NCBI GenBank assembly: GCA_020353115.1
Contig: CP070687.1
Span: forward strand, 1,480,787 to 1,490,182
Direction: 5' to 3'
Length of the DNA stretch: 9,396 bases
DNA from: Bacteroidales bacterium
GTDB lineage: Bacteria; Bacteroidota; Bacteroidia; Bacteroidales; VadinHA17
In this document: piece by piece, positions 1-6,589 of the stretch
Numbering within the stretch: position 1 is the stretch's first letter
Layout: every line of letters starts with the position of its first letter
Program-made: the position numbers and the translations under genes
Notes under the pieces: generated by a model
What the model was told of the DNA's origin: nothing
What the model saw: the letters and a program-made list of their open reading frames with translations, nothing else
Databases searched by the model: none

Positions 1-89
1 TACAGACTGCTTTTCAGGATCTACTGCAGGATGTTGATAACTTTACCAAATATATAGGGTGGCATTCCGGCTATTTAGGCAACATGTGT

Positions 90-97
90 TATTTTTG
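90..97 (+). promoter_or_regulatory. Candidate Bacteroidota -7 box for the helicase gene
   Basis: TATTTTTG matches the phylum's -7 consensus TAnnTTTG at every fixed position. Transcription would start a few bases after it, near 102-104, leaving a leader of about 20-25 bases before the TTG codon at 126. No good TTG/TTTG -33 element lies 19-23 bases upstream, so the call rests on one short box in A/T-rich DNA. If real, it excludes the ATG at 84, which would lie before the transcript start. Confidence 0.4.
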
Positions 98-116
98 GTG
101 GATTAATCAAATAGCT

Positions 117-120
117 GGAG
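117..120 (+). promoter_or_regulatory. Shine-Dalgarno site supporting the TTG 126 start
   Basis: GGAG ends five bases before TTG 126, a normal ribosome-binding distance. This stands out because most other genes in the window have A/T-rich leaders without such a site, as is common in Bacteroidota. It may compensate for the weak TTG codon, and it favours 126 over the ATG at 84, which has no comparable site. Confidence 0.55.
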
Positions 121-125
121 TACCC

Positions 126-2438
126 TTGTCATTTCTGGATAAATTAAATAAGGCACAACGGGAAGCTGTTGTTAATTACCTGGGACCGGCCCTTGTTATC
201 GCCGGTGCCGGTTCAGGAAAAACCCGTGTCCTGACTTACCGTGTTGCACACTTGCTTAAAGAAGGTATCCCTGCCGGGTCAATCCTGGCGTTGACTTTTA
301 CCAACAAGGCCGCCAGGGAGATGAAAGACCGGATTATTCAAATTGTTGGTCAGGATATTGCCAGGGCGCTCTGGATGGGAACATTTCATTCCATTTTTGC
401 CAGGATCCTGAGAGTCGAATCCAGCCTGCTCGGATATCCCTCCAACTATACCATCTATGATACGATAGACTCCAAAAGCATAATAAAGGGAATCCTCAAA
501 GACCTGGATCTTGATGATCAGATATACAGGCCAAATGATGTATTGAACCGGATTTCTTCCGCAAAGAATAACCTGATTACGGCACAGGCATATTCTGCTA
601 ACCCGCAGTTGAGTGAAAGGGATAAAATGGCTAGAACACCCAGGATATCTGAAGTTTATAAACATTACGCAGCCCGCTGCTTTAAAGCAGGTGCAATGGA
701 TTTTGACGATCTGCTCCTGAACATGAATATTCTGTTACGGGATTTCCCGGAAATAACGGATAAGTACCAGAACCATTTTAAGTTCATACTTGTTGACGAA
801 TACCAGGACACCAATTTCTCCCAATATTTGATCATTAACAAGTTAAGTGCAAAACATAAAAATGTCTGTGTTGTGGGAGATGATGCACAAAGCATCTATT
901 CATTCCGTGGGGCGAGAATTGAGAATATTCTTAATTTTAAAAACGATTATCCCGAATACACTCTATTCAAGCTTGAAAGAAACTACAGATCAACGCAAAC
1001 CATTGTTGGTGCAGCCAACAGCCTGATCCGCAAAAACCGGGATCAGATCTCAAAGAAGATCTGGTCAAAAAGGGACCCGGGGGAAAAGATAAATGTCGTT
1101 CAGGTTCTCACCGATACGGAAGAAGGATTTTATATTTCCAATTCAATCCTGGATACGCGGCTAAGCCGGCAGCTAAGGTACCAGGATTTTGCCGTTCTTT
1201 ACCGGACCAATGCACAGTCAAGAATTTTTGAAGAATCATTAAGGAAAAGGAATATCCCTTACAGGGTTTATGGTGGTATATCTTTTTATCAGCGGAAGGA
1301 AATAAAGGATATGTTGGCATATTTCAGGTTTATTAGCAATCAAAAGGATGACGAATCATTGAAACGGATTATCAATTATCCGGCGCGCGGCATTGGAAAA
1401 ATTACACTTGGGCGGCTGGATCAATTAGCTGCCAGGCATGATGTTCCCATATGGGAAGTAATGAAGAATTCTGAAAAGTATCTAAACGGGATAAATCAGG
1501 GTACCGTAAGAAGGATTATGGCATTTACTGAACTGATCGATAGTTTAACCGCCCGGGTGAACTCATTGAACGCCCATGAGCTTGCCACTGAAATTGCATC
1601 CGCAACCGGTATCCTAAAGGGATTACACAACAGCAATTCTCCTGAAGAGCTTAGCAAATATGAGAACATCCAGGAATTATTAAACGGTATCCGGGAATTC
1701 GTATCTCATCCCGACAGGGCCGGGGAATTTGTACCACTTGAAGAGTACCTTGAAAATGTCTCTCTCCTGACGGATCAGGATAACGTAAAGGATGAAGATA
1801 AGGATAAAGTCACGCTCATGACAGCGCATTCGGCAAAAGGGCTGGAATTCGAATACATCTATATCGCCGGTGCGGAGGAAGATCTTTTTCCTTCCCATCT
1901 TTCGGTTTCTGATATAAGGGATCTGGAAGAAGAAAGAAGGTTATTCTATGTTGCTCTGACGAGGGCAAAAGAACAGGTTACCATTTCCTATACACAAACC
2001 CGATACCGTTGGGGGAATCTGGTAAACTGCCTTCCCAGCAGGTTTATCAGGGAGATCGATCCCGTCTTTCTTGATATTCCTGAGGAACATCCTGCATCTG
2101 GAAGCCCAATATTCGCTGAATCAGGTGATCATGAAACTTCCCGTTACCAAGACAGGGTTACCACCATACGTGAGAACCTGACAGGCGGACCGGTACAAAA
2201 CAGAAGATTTGTCCGGTTCGCGAACAGGGATGAGAATTCCGGTCAGGAAAGAGATTTTGAGGCCGATGACCCGGCCTCAATACAAATGGGGATGGAGGTA
2301 ATTCACAAACGTTTCGGCAAAGGTAAGGTGATTCACCTTGAAGGAGCATTCCCCAATGCAAAGGCAACCGTTTTTTTCAATAAACATGGTCAAAAGCAGC
2401 TGTTGCTGAAATTCGCGAAATTGAAAATTGTACGGTAA
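126..2438 (+). CDS. uvrD: PcrA/UvrD-type superfamily 1A DNA helicase
   Basis: ATP-driven 3'-to-5' DNA helicase/translocase of the UvrD/Rep/PcrA family, acting in the cytoplasm in nucleotide excision repair, mismatch repair and clearing of recombination or replication-transcription conflicts. All expected motifs are present, numbered from the TTG start (770 aa): Q-motif Gln11; Walker A GAGSGKT 27-33; motif Ia TFTNKAAREM 57-66; Walker B DEYQD 224-228; motif III GDDAQSIYSFRG 251-262; motif IV ERNYRS 284-289; motif V TAHSAKGLEF 566-575; motif VI ALTRAKEQV 610-618. A poorly conserved linker (about 646-720) leads to a C-terminal module (about 721-770, GMEVIHKRFGKGKV) of the PcrA/UvrD tudor-like type that contacts RNA polymerase, which argues against Rep. 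Start choice: TTG 126 gives MSFLDKLNKAQREAV, the usual family N-terminus, with GGAG five bases upstream at 117-120. ATG 84 would add 14 unlikely Trp-rich residues; the frame is in fact open to the left window edge. PcrA versus UvrD naming is not decided by sequence alone. Confidence 0.95.
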   Translation: MSFLDKLNKAQREAVVNYLGPALVIAGAGSGKTRVLTYRVAHLLKEGIPAGSILALTFTNKAAREMKDRIIQIVGQDIARALWMGTFHSIFARILRVESSLLGYPSNYTIYDTIDSKSIIKGILKDLDLDDQIYRPNDVLNRISSAKNNLITAQAYSANPQLSERDKMARTPRISEVYKHYAARCFKAGAMDFDDLLLNMNILLRDFPEITDKYQNHFKFILVDEYQDTNFSQYLIINKLSAKHKNVCVVGDDAQSIYSFRGARIENILNFKNDYPEYTLFKLERNYRSTQTIVGAANSLIRKNRDQISKKIWSKRDPGEKINVVQVLTDTEEGFYISNSILDTRLSRQLRYQDFAVLYRTNAQSRIFEESLRKRNIPYRVYGGISFYQRKEIKDMLAYFRFISNQKDDESLKRIINYPARGIGKITLGRLDQLAARHDVPIWEVMKNSEKYLNGINQGTVRRIMAFTELIDSLTARVNSLNAHELATEIASATGILKGLHNSNSPEELSKYENIQELLNGIREFVSHPDRAGEFVPLEEYLENVSLLTDQDNVKDEDKDKVTLMTAHSAKGLEFEYIYIAGAEEDLFPSHLSVSDIRDLEEERRLFYVALTRAKEQVTISYTQTRYRWGNLVNCLPSRFIREIDPVFLDIPEEHPASGSPIFAESGDHETSRYQDRVTTIRENLTGGPVQNRRFVRFANRDENSGQERDFEADDPASIQMGMEVIHKRFGKGKVIHLEGAFPNAKATVFFNKHGQKQLLLKFAKLKIVR

Positions 2439-2460
2439 CCGGAATAAAATGAGGTAAATC

Positions 2461-2492
2461 TTTGATATCTAAATCAAAATCACATAGCTTTG
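2461..2492 (+). promoter_or_regulatory. Strong Bacteroidota housekeeping promoter for DUF4290-murA
   Basis: TTTG at 2461-2464 (-33 element), a 20-base spacer, then TAGCTTTG at 2485-2492 (perfect match to the -7 consensus TAnnTTTG). This is the arrangement described for the primary sigma factor of Bacteroidota (TTTG, about 19-21 bases, TAnnTTTG). Transcription should start near 2496-2500, giving a leader of about 10-14 bases before the ATG at 2510. It lies entirely in the gap after the helicase stop codon and is the best promoter in the window. Confidence 0.7.
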
Positions 2493-2509
2493 CAAAAACT
2501 GGAAAGATA

Positions 2510-3103
2510 ATGGATTACGATTACAACACATCACGAAAGAAGCTCGTATTGCCCGAGTATGGCAGACATATTCAGAAAATGGTTGATCATGCGAAGGCAA
2601 TCAAAGACAGGGAAGAGCGAAACAAGGCAGCCAAAACCATTATATCCATAATGGGCAATATGAATCCACATCTGCGCGACATCAGTGATTTCAAACATAA
2701 ATTATGGGATCATCTGGCATTGATGTCTGATTTTGAACTGGATATTGATTCGCCTTATGAAATGCCTGCAAGGGAAACACTTATATCAAAACCGAAACAG
2801 ATCCCTTATATGTCGGATAAGATCCGGTACTTACACTATGGAAGAATCATGCAGCAAATGATCGATGCAGCCGTTGAAATGGAAGATGGCAGTGACAAGG
2901 AGAGACTGACCATGTTGATTGCCAATCATATGAAAAAATCCTACCTTACATGGAACAGAAACCAGGTTACCGATGAAATCATATTTCACGATATCCGGCA
3001 GCTATCGGGAGGAAAAATCATTATACCGGAGAATATGAAACTTTCCGAAACCAAGGACATACTTGCCAAAAGCAAGAAAAAACGCCCCCCCAAGAAGAAA
3101 TAG
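2510..3103 (+). CDS. DUF4290 family protein, function unknown
   Basis: A 197-residue protein of the DUF4290 family, which I know essentially from Bacteroidota and whose function is not established. It begins MDYDYNTSRKKLVLPEYGR and contains IMGNMNPHLRD and FKHKLWDHLALMSDF, the conserved family core. No signal peptide or membrane segment is visible, so it is probably cytoplasmic. Two segments look alike (about 16-50 and 109-143, both starting with YGR preceded by an aromatic-flanking residue), suggesting an internal duplication of a helical unit. The C-terminus is very basic (Lys/Arg/Pro-rich, residues 187-197), so nucleic-acid or membrane-surface contact is possible but unproven. Start: a longer frame from TTG 2462 exists, but that codon is part of the -33 element and would lie upstream of the transcript. 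ATG 2510 matches the family N-terminus and has GGAAAG at 2501-2506. murA follows after 38 bases with no promoter visible between, so the two are probably co-transcribed; as I recall, this pairing is common in the phylum. Confidence 0.88.
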   Translation: MDYDYNTSRKKLVLPEYGRHIQKMVDHAKAIKDREERNKAAKTIISIMGNMNPHLRDISDFKHKLWDHLALMSDFELDIDSPYEMPARETLISKPKQIPYMSDKIRYLHYGRIMQQMIDAAVEMEDGSDKERLTMLIANHMKKSYLTWNRNQVTDEIIFHDIRQLSGGKIIIPENMKLSETKDILAKSKKKRPPKKK

Positions 3104-3141
3104 ACCTGTCCATTCCACCTCCTGTACTAAAAGACCGATAC

Positions 3142-4449
3142 ATGAGTACATTCGAAATAAAGGGAGGAAAAAGGCTTAACGGGGACCTGATCCCGCAGGG
3201 AGCAAAAAATGAAGCCCTTCAGGTGATTTGTGCGACTTTACTCACTCCAGACAAAGTGATCATCAAAAACATTCCGGATATCCGGGATGTGAAAAAGCTG
3301 ATCGATATGATCGGATGCCTCGGCGTAACGATCGAACGTATAAATGAATCGTCCTATTCCTTCGAAGCAGCCCACATCCAGCCGGATTACCTTGAAACAG
3401 ATGACTATAAGACTAAAAGCGGTGAATTACGCGGATCGGTAATGATCCTCGGACCTCTTCTTGCACGCTTTGGTACTGGTTTCATTCCTAAACCCGGGGG
3501 AGATAAAATCGGCAGGAGAAGACTTGATACCCATTTTACCGGTTTCAGGAAATTAGGGGCTCTGTCTGAATACGATCCGAAATCCAACTGTTTCCGGATT
3601 AAAGCAAAAAAATTGAAGGGCTCCTATTTGCATCTTGACGAAGCTTCCGTTACCGGGACTGCCAATATTCTTATGGCCGCGGTTCTGGCAGATGGAAAAA
3701 CTACCATCTATAATGCCGCATGCGAACCCTACGTTCAGCAGCTTTGCAAAATGCTGGTAAAAATGGGTGCCAGAATCTCCGGAATCGGATCCAATTTACT
3801 GACGGTTGAAGGAGTATCTTCACTGAGTGGTTGTGAACATAGCATCCTGCCCGACATGATTGAAATCGGAAGTTTTATCGGATTGGCCGCAATGACAGAA
3901 TCGCAGATCACCATAAAGGATGTTTCGTACGACTCCCTCGGAATTATACCCGATTTCTTCCGGAGAATCGGAATTGCATTTGAGCGGAGAGGGGATGATA
4001 TCTTTATCCCGTACCAGGAACATTATGAGATTGAAACGTTTGTGGACGGGTCTATAATGACCATCTCGGACGCGATCTGGCCCGGACTGACCCCCGATCT
4101 TCTCAGCATCTTTCTTGTTGTCGCAACCCAGGCCAAAGGGAGTGTGCTCATTCATCAGAAAATGTTTGAAAGCCGTCTTTTCTTTGTCGACAAACTGATC
4201 GACATGGGCGCCCAGATCATTCTGTGTGATCCGCACAGGGCCACCGTGATCGGAATGGATAAAAGGTTTAGTCTGAGGGGGACCACTATGACCTCTCCCG
4301 ATATACGAGCCGGCGTTGCCCTTCTGATTGCCGCCCTCTCTGCTCAGGGAACAAGCATAATACACAACATTGAGCAAATCGATCGGGGCTATCAATATAT
4401 TGACCGGCGGCTGAACCAGATTGGAGCGGAAATTTTACGAATAGATTAA
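3142..4449 (+). CDS. murA: UDP-N-acetylglucosamine 1-carboxyvinyltransferase (MurA)
   Basis: Catalyses the first committed step of peptidoglycan synthesis: transfer of enolpyruvate from phosphoenolpyruvate to UDP-N-acetylglucosamine, in the cytoplasm. The 435 aa length is close to the usual 420-435. Visible active-site features (E. coli counterpart in brackets): Lys22-Asn23 in PQGAKNEAL [K22/N23]; Arg97 [R91]; loop PGGDKIGRRRLDTHF with Arg126 [R120]; Asp319 in WPGLTPDLLSIF [D305]; Arg345 in MFESRLFF [R331]; Arg389 in DIRAGVALL [R397]. The loop residue that is Cys115 in E. coli, the target of fosfomycin, is Asp121 here (codon 3502-3504). Asp at this place is known in naturally fosfomycin-insensitive MurA enzymes, so the enzyme should be active but drug-insensitive. 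Asp319 is preceded by Thr-Pro instead of the E. coli Pro-Thr. The ATG at 3142 gives the standard N-terminus; no Shine-Dalgarno site is seen. Probably transcribed with the DUF4290 gene. Confidence 0.96.
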   Translation: MSTFEIKGGKRLNGDLIPQGAKNEALQVICATLLTPDKVIIKNIPDIRDVKKLIDMIGCLGVTIERINESSYSFEAAHIQPDYLETDDYKTKSGELRGSVMILGPLLARFGTGFIPKPGGDKIGRRRLDTHFTGFRKLGALSEYDPKSNCFRIKAKKLKGSYLHLDEASVTGTANILMAAVLADGKTTIYNAACEPYVQQLCKMLVKMGARISGIGSNLLTVEGVSSLSGCEHSILPDMIEIGSFIGLAAMTESQITIKDVSYDSLGIIPDFFRRIGIAFERRGDDIFIPYQEHYEIETFVDGSIMTISDAIWPGLTPDLLSIFLVVATQAKGSVLIHQKMFESRLFFVDKLIDMGAQIILCDPHRATVIGMDKRFSLRGTTMTSPDIRAGVALLIAALSAQGTSIIHNIEQIDRGYQYIDRRLNQIGAEILRID

Positions 4450-4466
4450 GGTGGATCCTTTTTTCT

Positions 4467-4478
4467 GTTCAAAAGAAC
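4467..4478. repeat. Small inverted repeat upstream of grpE
   Basis: GTTC-AAAA-GAAC: perfect 4-base arms around a 4-base spacer, lying 27 bases before the best -7 box (4505-4512), so roughly over the -33 region and just upstream. It could be a minor protein-binding site, part of a murA transcript end, or chance; the arms are short and the motif matches no operator I know. Confidence 0.25.
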
Positions 4479-4504
4479 TCTCCTTCTAACTTATCAATTT
4501 TTTA

Positions 4505-4512
4505 TACATTTG
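4505..4512 (+). promoter_or_regulatory. Candidate -7 box of the grpE-dnaJ promoter
   Basis: TACATTTG is a perfect TAnnTTTG match in the 157-base gap between murA and grpE. A clear -33 TTTG is missing 19-23 bases upstream. Two weaker alternatives lie further down: TTTG 4509-4512, 21 bases, TACAATTG 4534-4541 (one mismatch); and TTTG 4521-4524, 22 bases, TATTTTG at 4547 (one T short). The gap may hold more than one start site, leaving leaders of roughly 45-90 bases. No CIRCE operator (HrcA site) is visible here. Confidence 0.42.
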
Positions 4513-4606
4513 CATGCCATTTTGTCGTATTCATACAATTGGCAAATATTTTGATAAAGGGCATCTGAAACCAATCGGAAGCCATTCATTATAATTATTA
4601 TTCAAC

Positions 4607-5221
4607 ATGACCAAGAAAACTAAGAAAACCGTCGGAAGTGAGGTAAAAAAAGAAGATCAGAACAAGGACAGAGCCGGGAAAGAAGAAACAGTGAAGGAGA
4701 AAGCGCCCGACAAGGAAAAGGATGTCGAAATCACTGATGAAGAACCGGAGACTGCCGGGGAAGAACCCGAAGAAGAAAAGAAATCAGAAGAACAAATAAA
4801 GAATGAGCTTCAGGAGAAATATTTACGGCTGTCGGCAGATTTTGACAATTACAGGAAAAGAACTCTGAAAGAGAGGATGGATCTGATCAAACTGGCAAAC
4901 GAAGAGCTACTTTTGAATCTTTTACCTGTAATGGATGATTTTGAAAGAGCATTACAGTCGATGGAAAAAACAACGGATTGTAAGGCATTAAAACAGGGTA
5001 TCGATTTGATTTACAATAAATTTAAGGATTTTCTGAATGCAAGCGGGGTGAAGGAGATCAACGCGGTAAATGAAAAATTCAATACGGATCTGCATGAAGC
5101 TGTAACCCAAATACCTGCACCCGCAAAGAAAATGAAAGGCAAGGTTGTGGATGTCATTGAGAAGGGTTACCTCCTGAATGATAAGGTTATCCGTTTTTCA
5201 AAGGTTGTAATTGGAGAATAG
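4607..5221 (+). CDS. grpE: GrpE, nucleotide-exchange factor of DnaK
   Basis: Homodimeric co-chaperone that releases ADP from DnaK and so resets the Hsp70 cycle; cytoplasmic. Residues 1-65 are a charged, low-complexity Lys/Glu-rich tail, probably disordered. Residues about 66-105 (LQEKYLRLSADFDNYRKRT) form the long coiled-coil helix used for dimerisation. The stretch LLPVMDDFERAL (105-116) begins the four-helix bundle, and the C-terminal beta domain that contacts DnaK holds the family signature: FNTDLHEAV (158-166) and GKVVDVIEKGYLLNDKVIRF (178-197). The 204 aa length is normal. The ATG is preceded by an A/T-rich leader without a Shine-Dalgarno site. dnaJ follows after 100 bases, and the two are probably co-transcribed. 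Stress regulation is expected for this gene family, but I see no recognised heat-shock operator. Confidence 0.96.
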   Translation: MTKKTKKTVGSEVKKEDQNKDRAGKEETVKEKAPDKEKDVEITDEEPETAGEEPEEEKKSEEQIKNELQEKYLRLSADFDNYRKRTLKERMDLIKLANEELLLNLLPVMDDFERALQSMEKTTDCKALKQGIDLIYNKFKDFLNASGVKEINAVNEKFNTDLHEAVTQIPAPAKKMKGKVVDVIEKGYLLNDKVIRFSKVVIGE

Positions 5222-5321
5222 CAAACAGTCCCGTCCATCTCCAAACGGATATGCCAATCAGAAATTAATAGACCCTTATGACGGTACAGATGAAAAGATC
5301 CAAAGCCCCAATAAAGAAAAT

Positions 5322-6470
5322 ATGGCTAAACGAGATTATTACGAAGTTCTTGAAGTTTCAAAAGATGCTTCTCTTGCGGAAATAAAAAAGGCCTATCGCA
5401 AGCAGGCCTTAAAATATCATCCGGATAAAAATCCGGGCGATAAAGGAGCGGAGGAGAAGTTTAAGGAAGCTGCTGAAGCATATGAGGTTCTCAGTGATGA
5501 GCAAAAGAGAGCCCGCTATGATCAGTTCGGTCATGCCGGTGTGAGCGGGGCAGGGAATGGATTCGGTGCAGGAGGGATGACCATCGAAGATATCTTTTCT
5601 CACTTTGGAGATATTTTCGGTGGTAGCTTCGGGGGATTTGGAGGATTCGGATCGGGAGGAAGAACCGGCCGCAGAGTTAACAAAGGCTCCAATCTCAGGG
5701 TCAAGGTAAAACTGACACTGGAAGAAATTGCGAATGGCGCTGAAAAGAAAATCAAAGTGAACAAATATGTTACATGCAAGACATGTAGCGGTTCAGGTGC
5801 AGCCAACCAGTCATCGTACAGCGATTGTTCCAGCTGCCGTGGAACCGGACAGGTTACCAGAATATCCAATACATTCCTCGGACAGGTCCAGACATCCTCA
5901 ACCTGTCCCTCATGTGGCGGTGAAGGAAAAGTAATAACCAGGAAATGTGCAGCCTGCTATGGAGAAGGGATTGTAAAAGATCGGGAGATCATTCCCATTC
6001 AGATCCCTGCCGGTGTAGCAAGGGGAATGCAGATGACCGTAACAGGTAAAGGAAATGCGGCCCGAAGAGGCGGTATAAACGGCGACTTGCTGGTTGTGAT
6101 CGATGAACAAGAACATCCCGATCTTATCCGGGATGGAAATGATATTTTGTTTTCATTGTACCTGAGTATCGCAGATGCTTCACTAGGGACACAGTCTGAA
6201 ATTCCAACCATTGACGGAAAAGTGAAGATTAAAATTGAACCCGGAACTCAACCGGGAAAAATACTCCGGCTCAGGGGGAAGGGATTACCTGATGTGAATG
6301 GTTACGGAAGAGGAGACCTGCTTGTAAATATTAACGTCTGGATCCCCAAAAACCTTTCAAAGGACGAAAAACGAATTCTTACCAAACTCGGTGAATCGGA
6401 TAATTTCATACCCAGGCCGGATAAGTCCGACAAGAATTTTTTCGAGAGAATGAGAAGCTATTTTGAATAA
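5322..6470 (+). CDS. dnaJ: DnaJ, J-domain co-chaperone of DnaK
   Basis: Binds unfolded substrates and stimulates the DnaK ATPase through its J domain; cytoplasmic. The 382 aa protein has the full type I (class A) layout: J domain about 4-70 with the catalytic HPD at 33-35; Gly/Phe-rich region about 73-113 (GGSFGGFGGFGSGG); four CxxCxGxG zinc-binding repeats at 152-159 (CKTCSGSG), 169-176 (CSSCRGTG), 195-202 (CPSCGGEG) and 209-216 (CAACYGEG), which together bind two zinc ions; then the C-terminal substrate-binding and dimerisation domains (about 220-360). Start: the frame is open back to a TTG at 5211 inside grpE, which would add 37 Asn/Pro/Lys-rich residues. MAKRDYYEVL from ATG 5322 is the standard N-terminus, preceded by A-rich AAAGAAAAT. 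Paired with grpE upstream; nothing about it looks damaged. Confidence 0.96.
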   Translation: MAKRDYYEVLEVSKDASLAEIKKAYRKQALKYHPDKNPGDKGAEEKFKEAAEAYEVLSDEQKRARYDQFGHAGVSGAGNGFGAGGMTIEDIFSHFGDIFGGSFGGFGGFGSGGRTGRRVNKGSNLRVKVKLTLEEIANGAEKKIKVNKYVTCKTCSGSGAANQSSYSDCSSCRGTGQVTRISNTFLGQVQTSSTCPSCGGEGKVITRKCAACYGEGIVKDREIIPIQIPAGVARGMQMTVTGKGNAARRGGINGDLLVVIDEQEHPDLIRDGNDILFSLYLSIADASLGTQSEIPTIDGKVKIKIEPGTQPGKILRLRGKGLPDVNGYGRGDLLVNINVWIPKNLSKDEKRILTKLGESDNFIPRPDKSDKNFFERMRSYFE

Positions 6471-6551
6471 CTTTATACTGTATCGCTATACCAATGAGAA
6501 AAATTGAATAATTCGGCAACTGTTATAGTTTTTCTATCATTTCAAAATTTC

Positions 6552-6559
6552 TATATTTA
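6552..6559 (+). promoter_or_regulatory. Candidate -7 box for the ABC exporter operon
   Basis: TATATTTA differs from TAnnTTTG only in the last base. It lies in the 119-base gap after dnaJ. A T-run (6529-6533) sits near where the -33 element should be but lacks the G. Transcription would begin around 6565, leaving a leader of about 25 bases before ATG 6590. The gap size after dnaJ and the box together suggest the exporter genes have their own promoter, but the match is imperfect. Confidence 0.35.
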
Positions 6560-6589
6560 CGGGTTGCAATACAGGAAATCGCTATAAAT

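Noticed and set aside
3077..3091. A6 and C7 homopolymer runs near the 3' end of the DUF4290 gene, as a frameshift or slippage site
   Set aside because: The reading frame is intact through both runs to a Lys-rich end and a normal TAG stop. There is no downstream alternative frame that extends a recognisable domain.
3820..4395. 191-codon open frame on the minus strand inside murA
   Set aside because: It is antisense to a clearly functional murA, has no recognisable domain, and its composition looks like a mirrored coding frame. The other minus-strand frames (for example 279-665, 6874-7185 and 7186-7563) are rejected for the same reason.
4448..4464. Hairpin AAGG-TGGAT-CCTT followed by T residues just after murA, as a terminator
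   Set aside because: The stem is only 4 base pairs and overlaps the murA stop codon. It is too weak to call without folding and transcript data, although a transcript end in this gap is plausible.
6518..6533. AACT-GTTAT-AGTT plus T-run after dnaJ, as a terminator
   Set aside because: The stem is a 4 base pair, A/T-rich one that would be unstable, and the same T-run could be part of a -33 region for the next operon.
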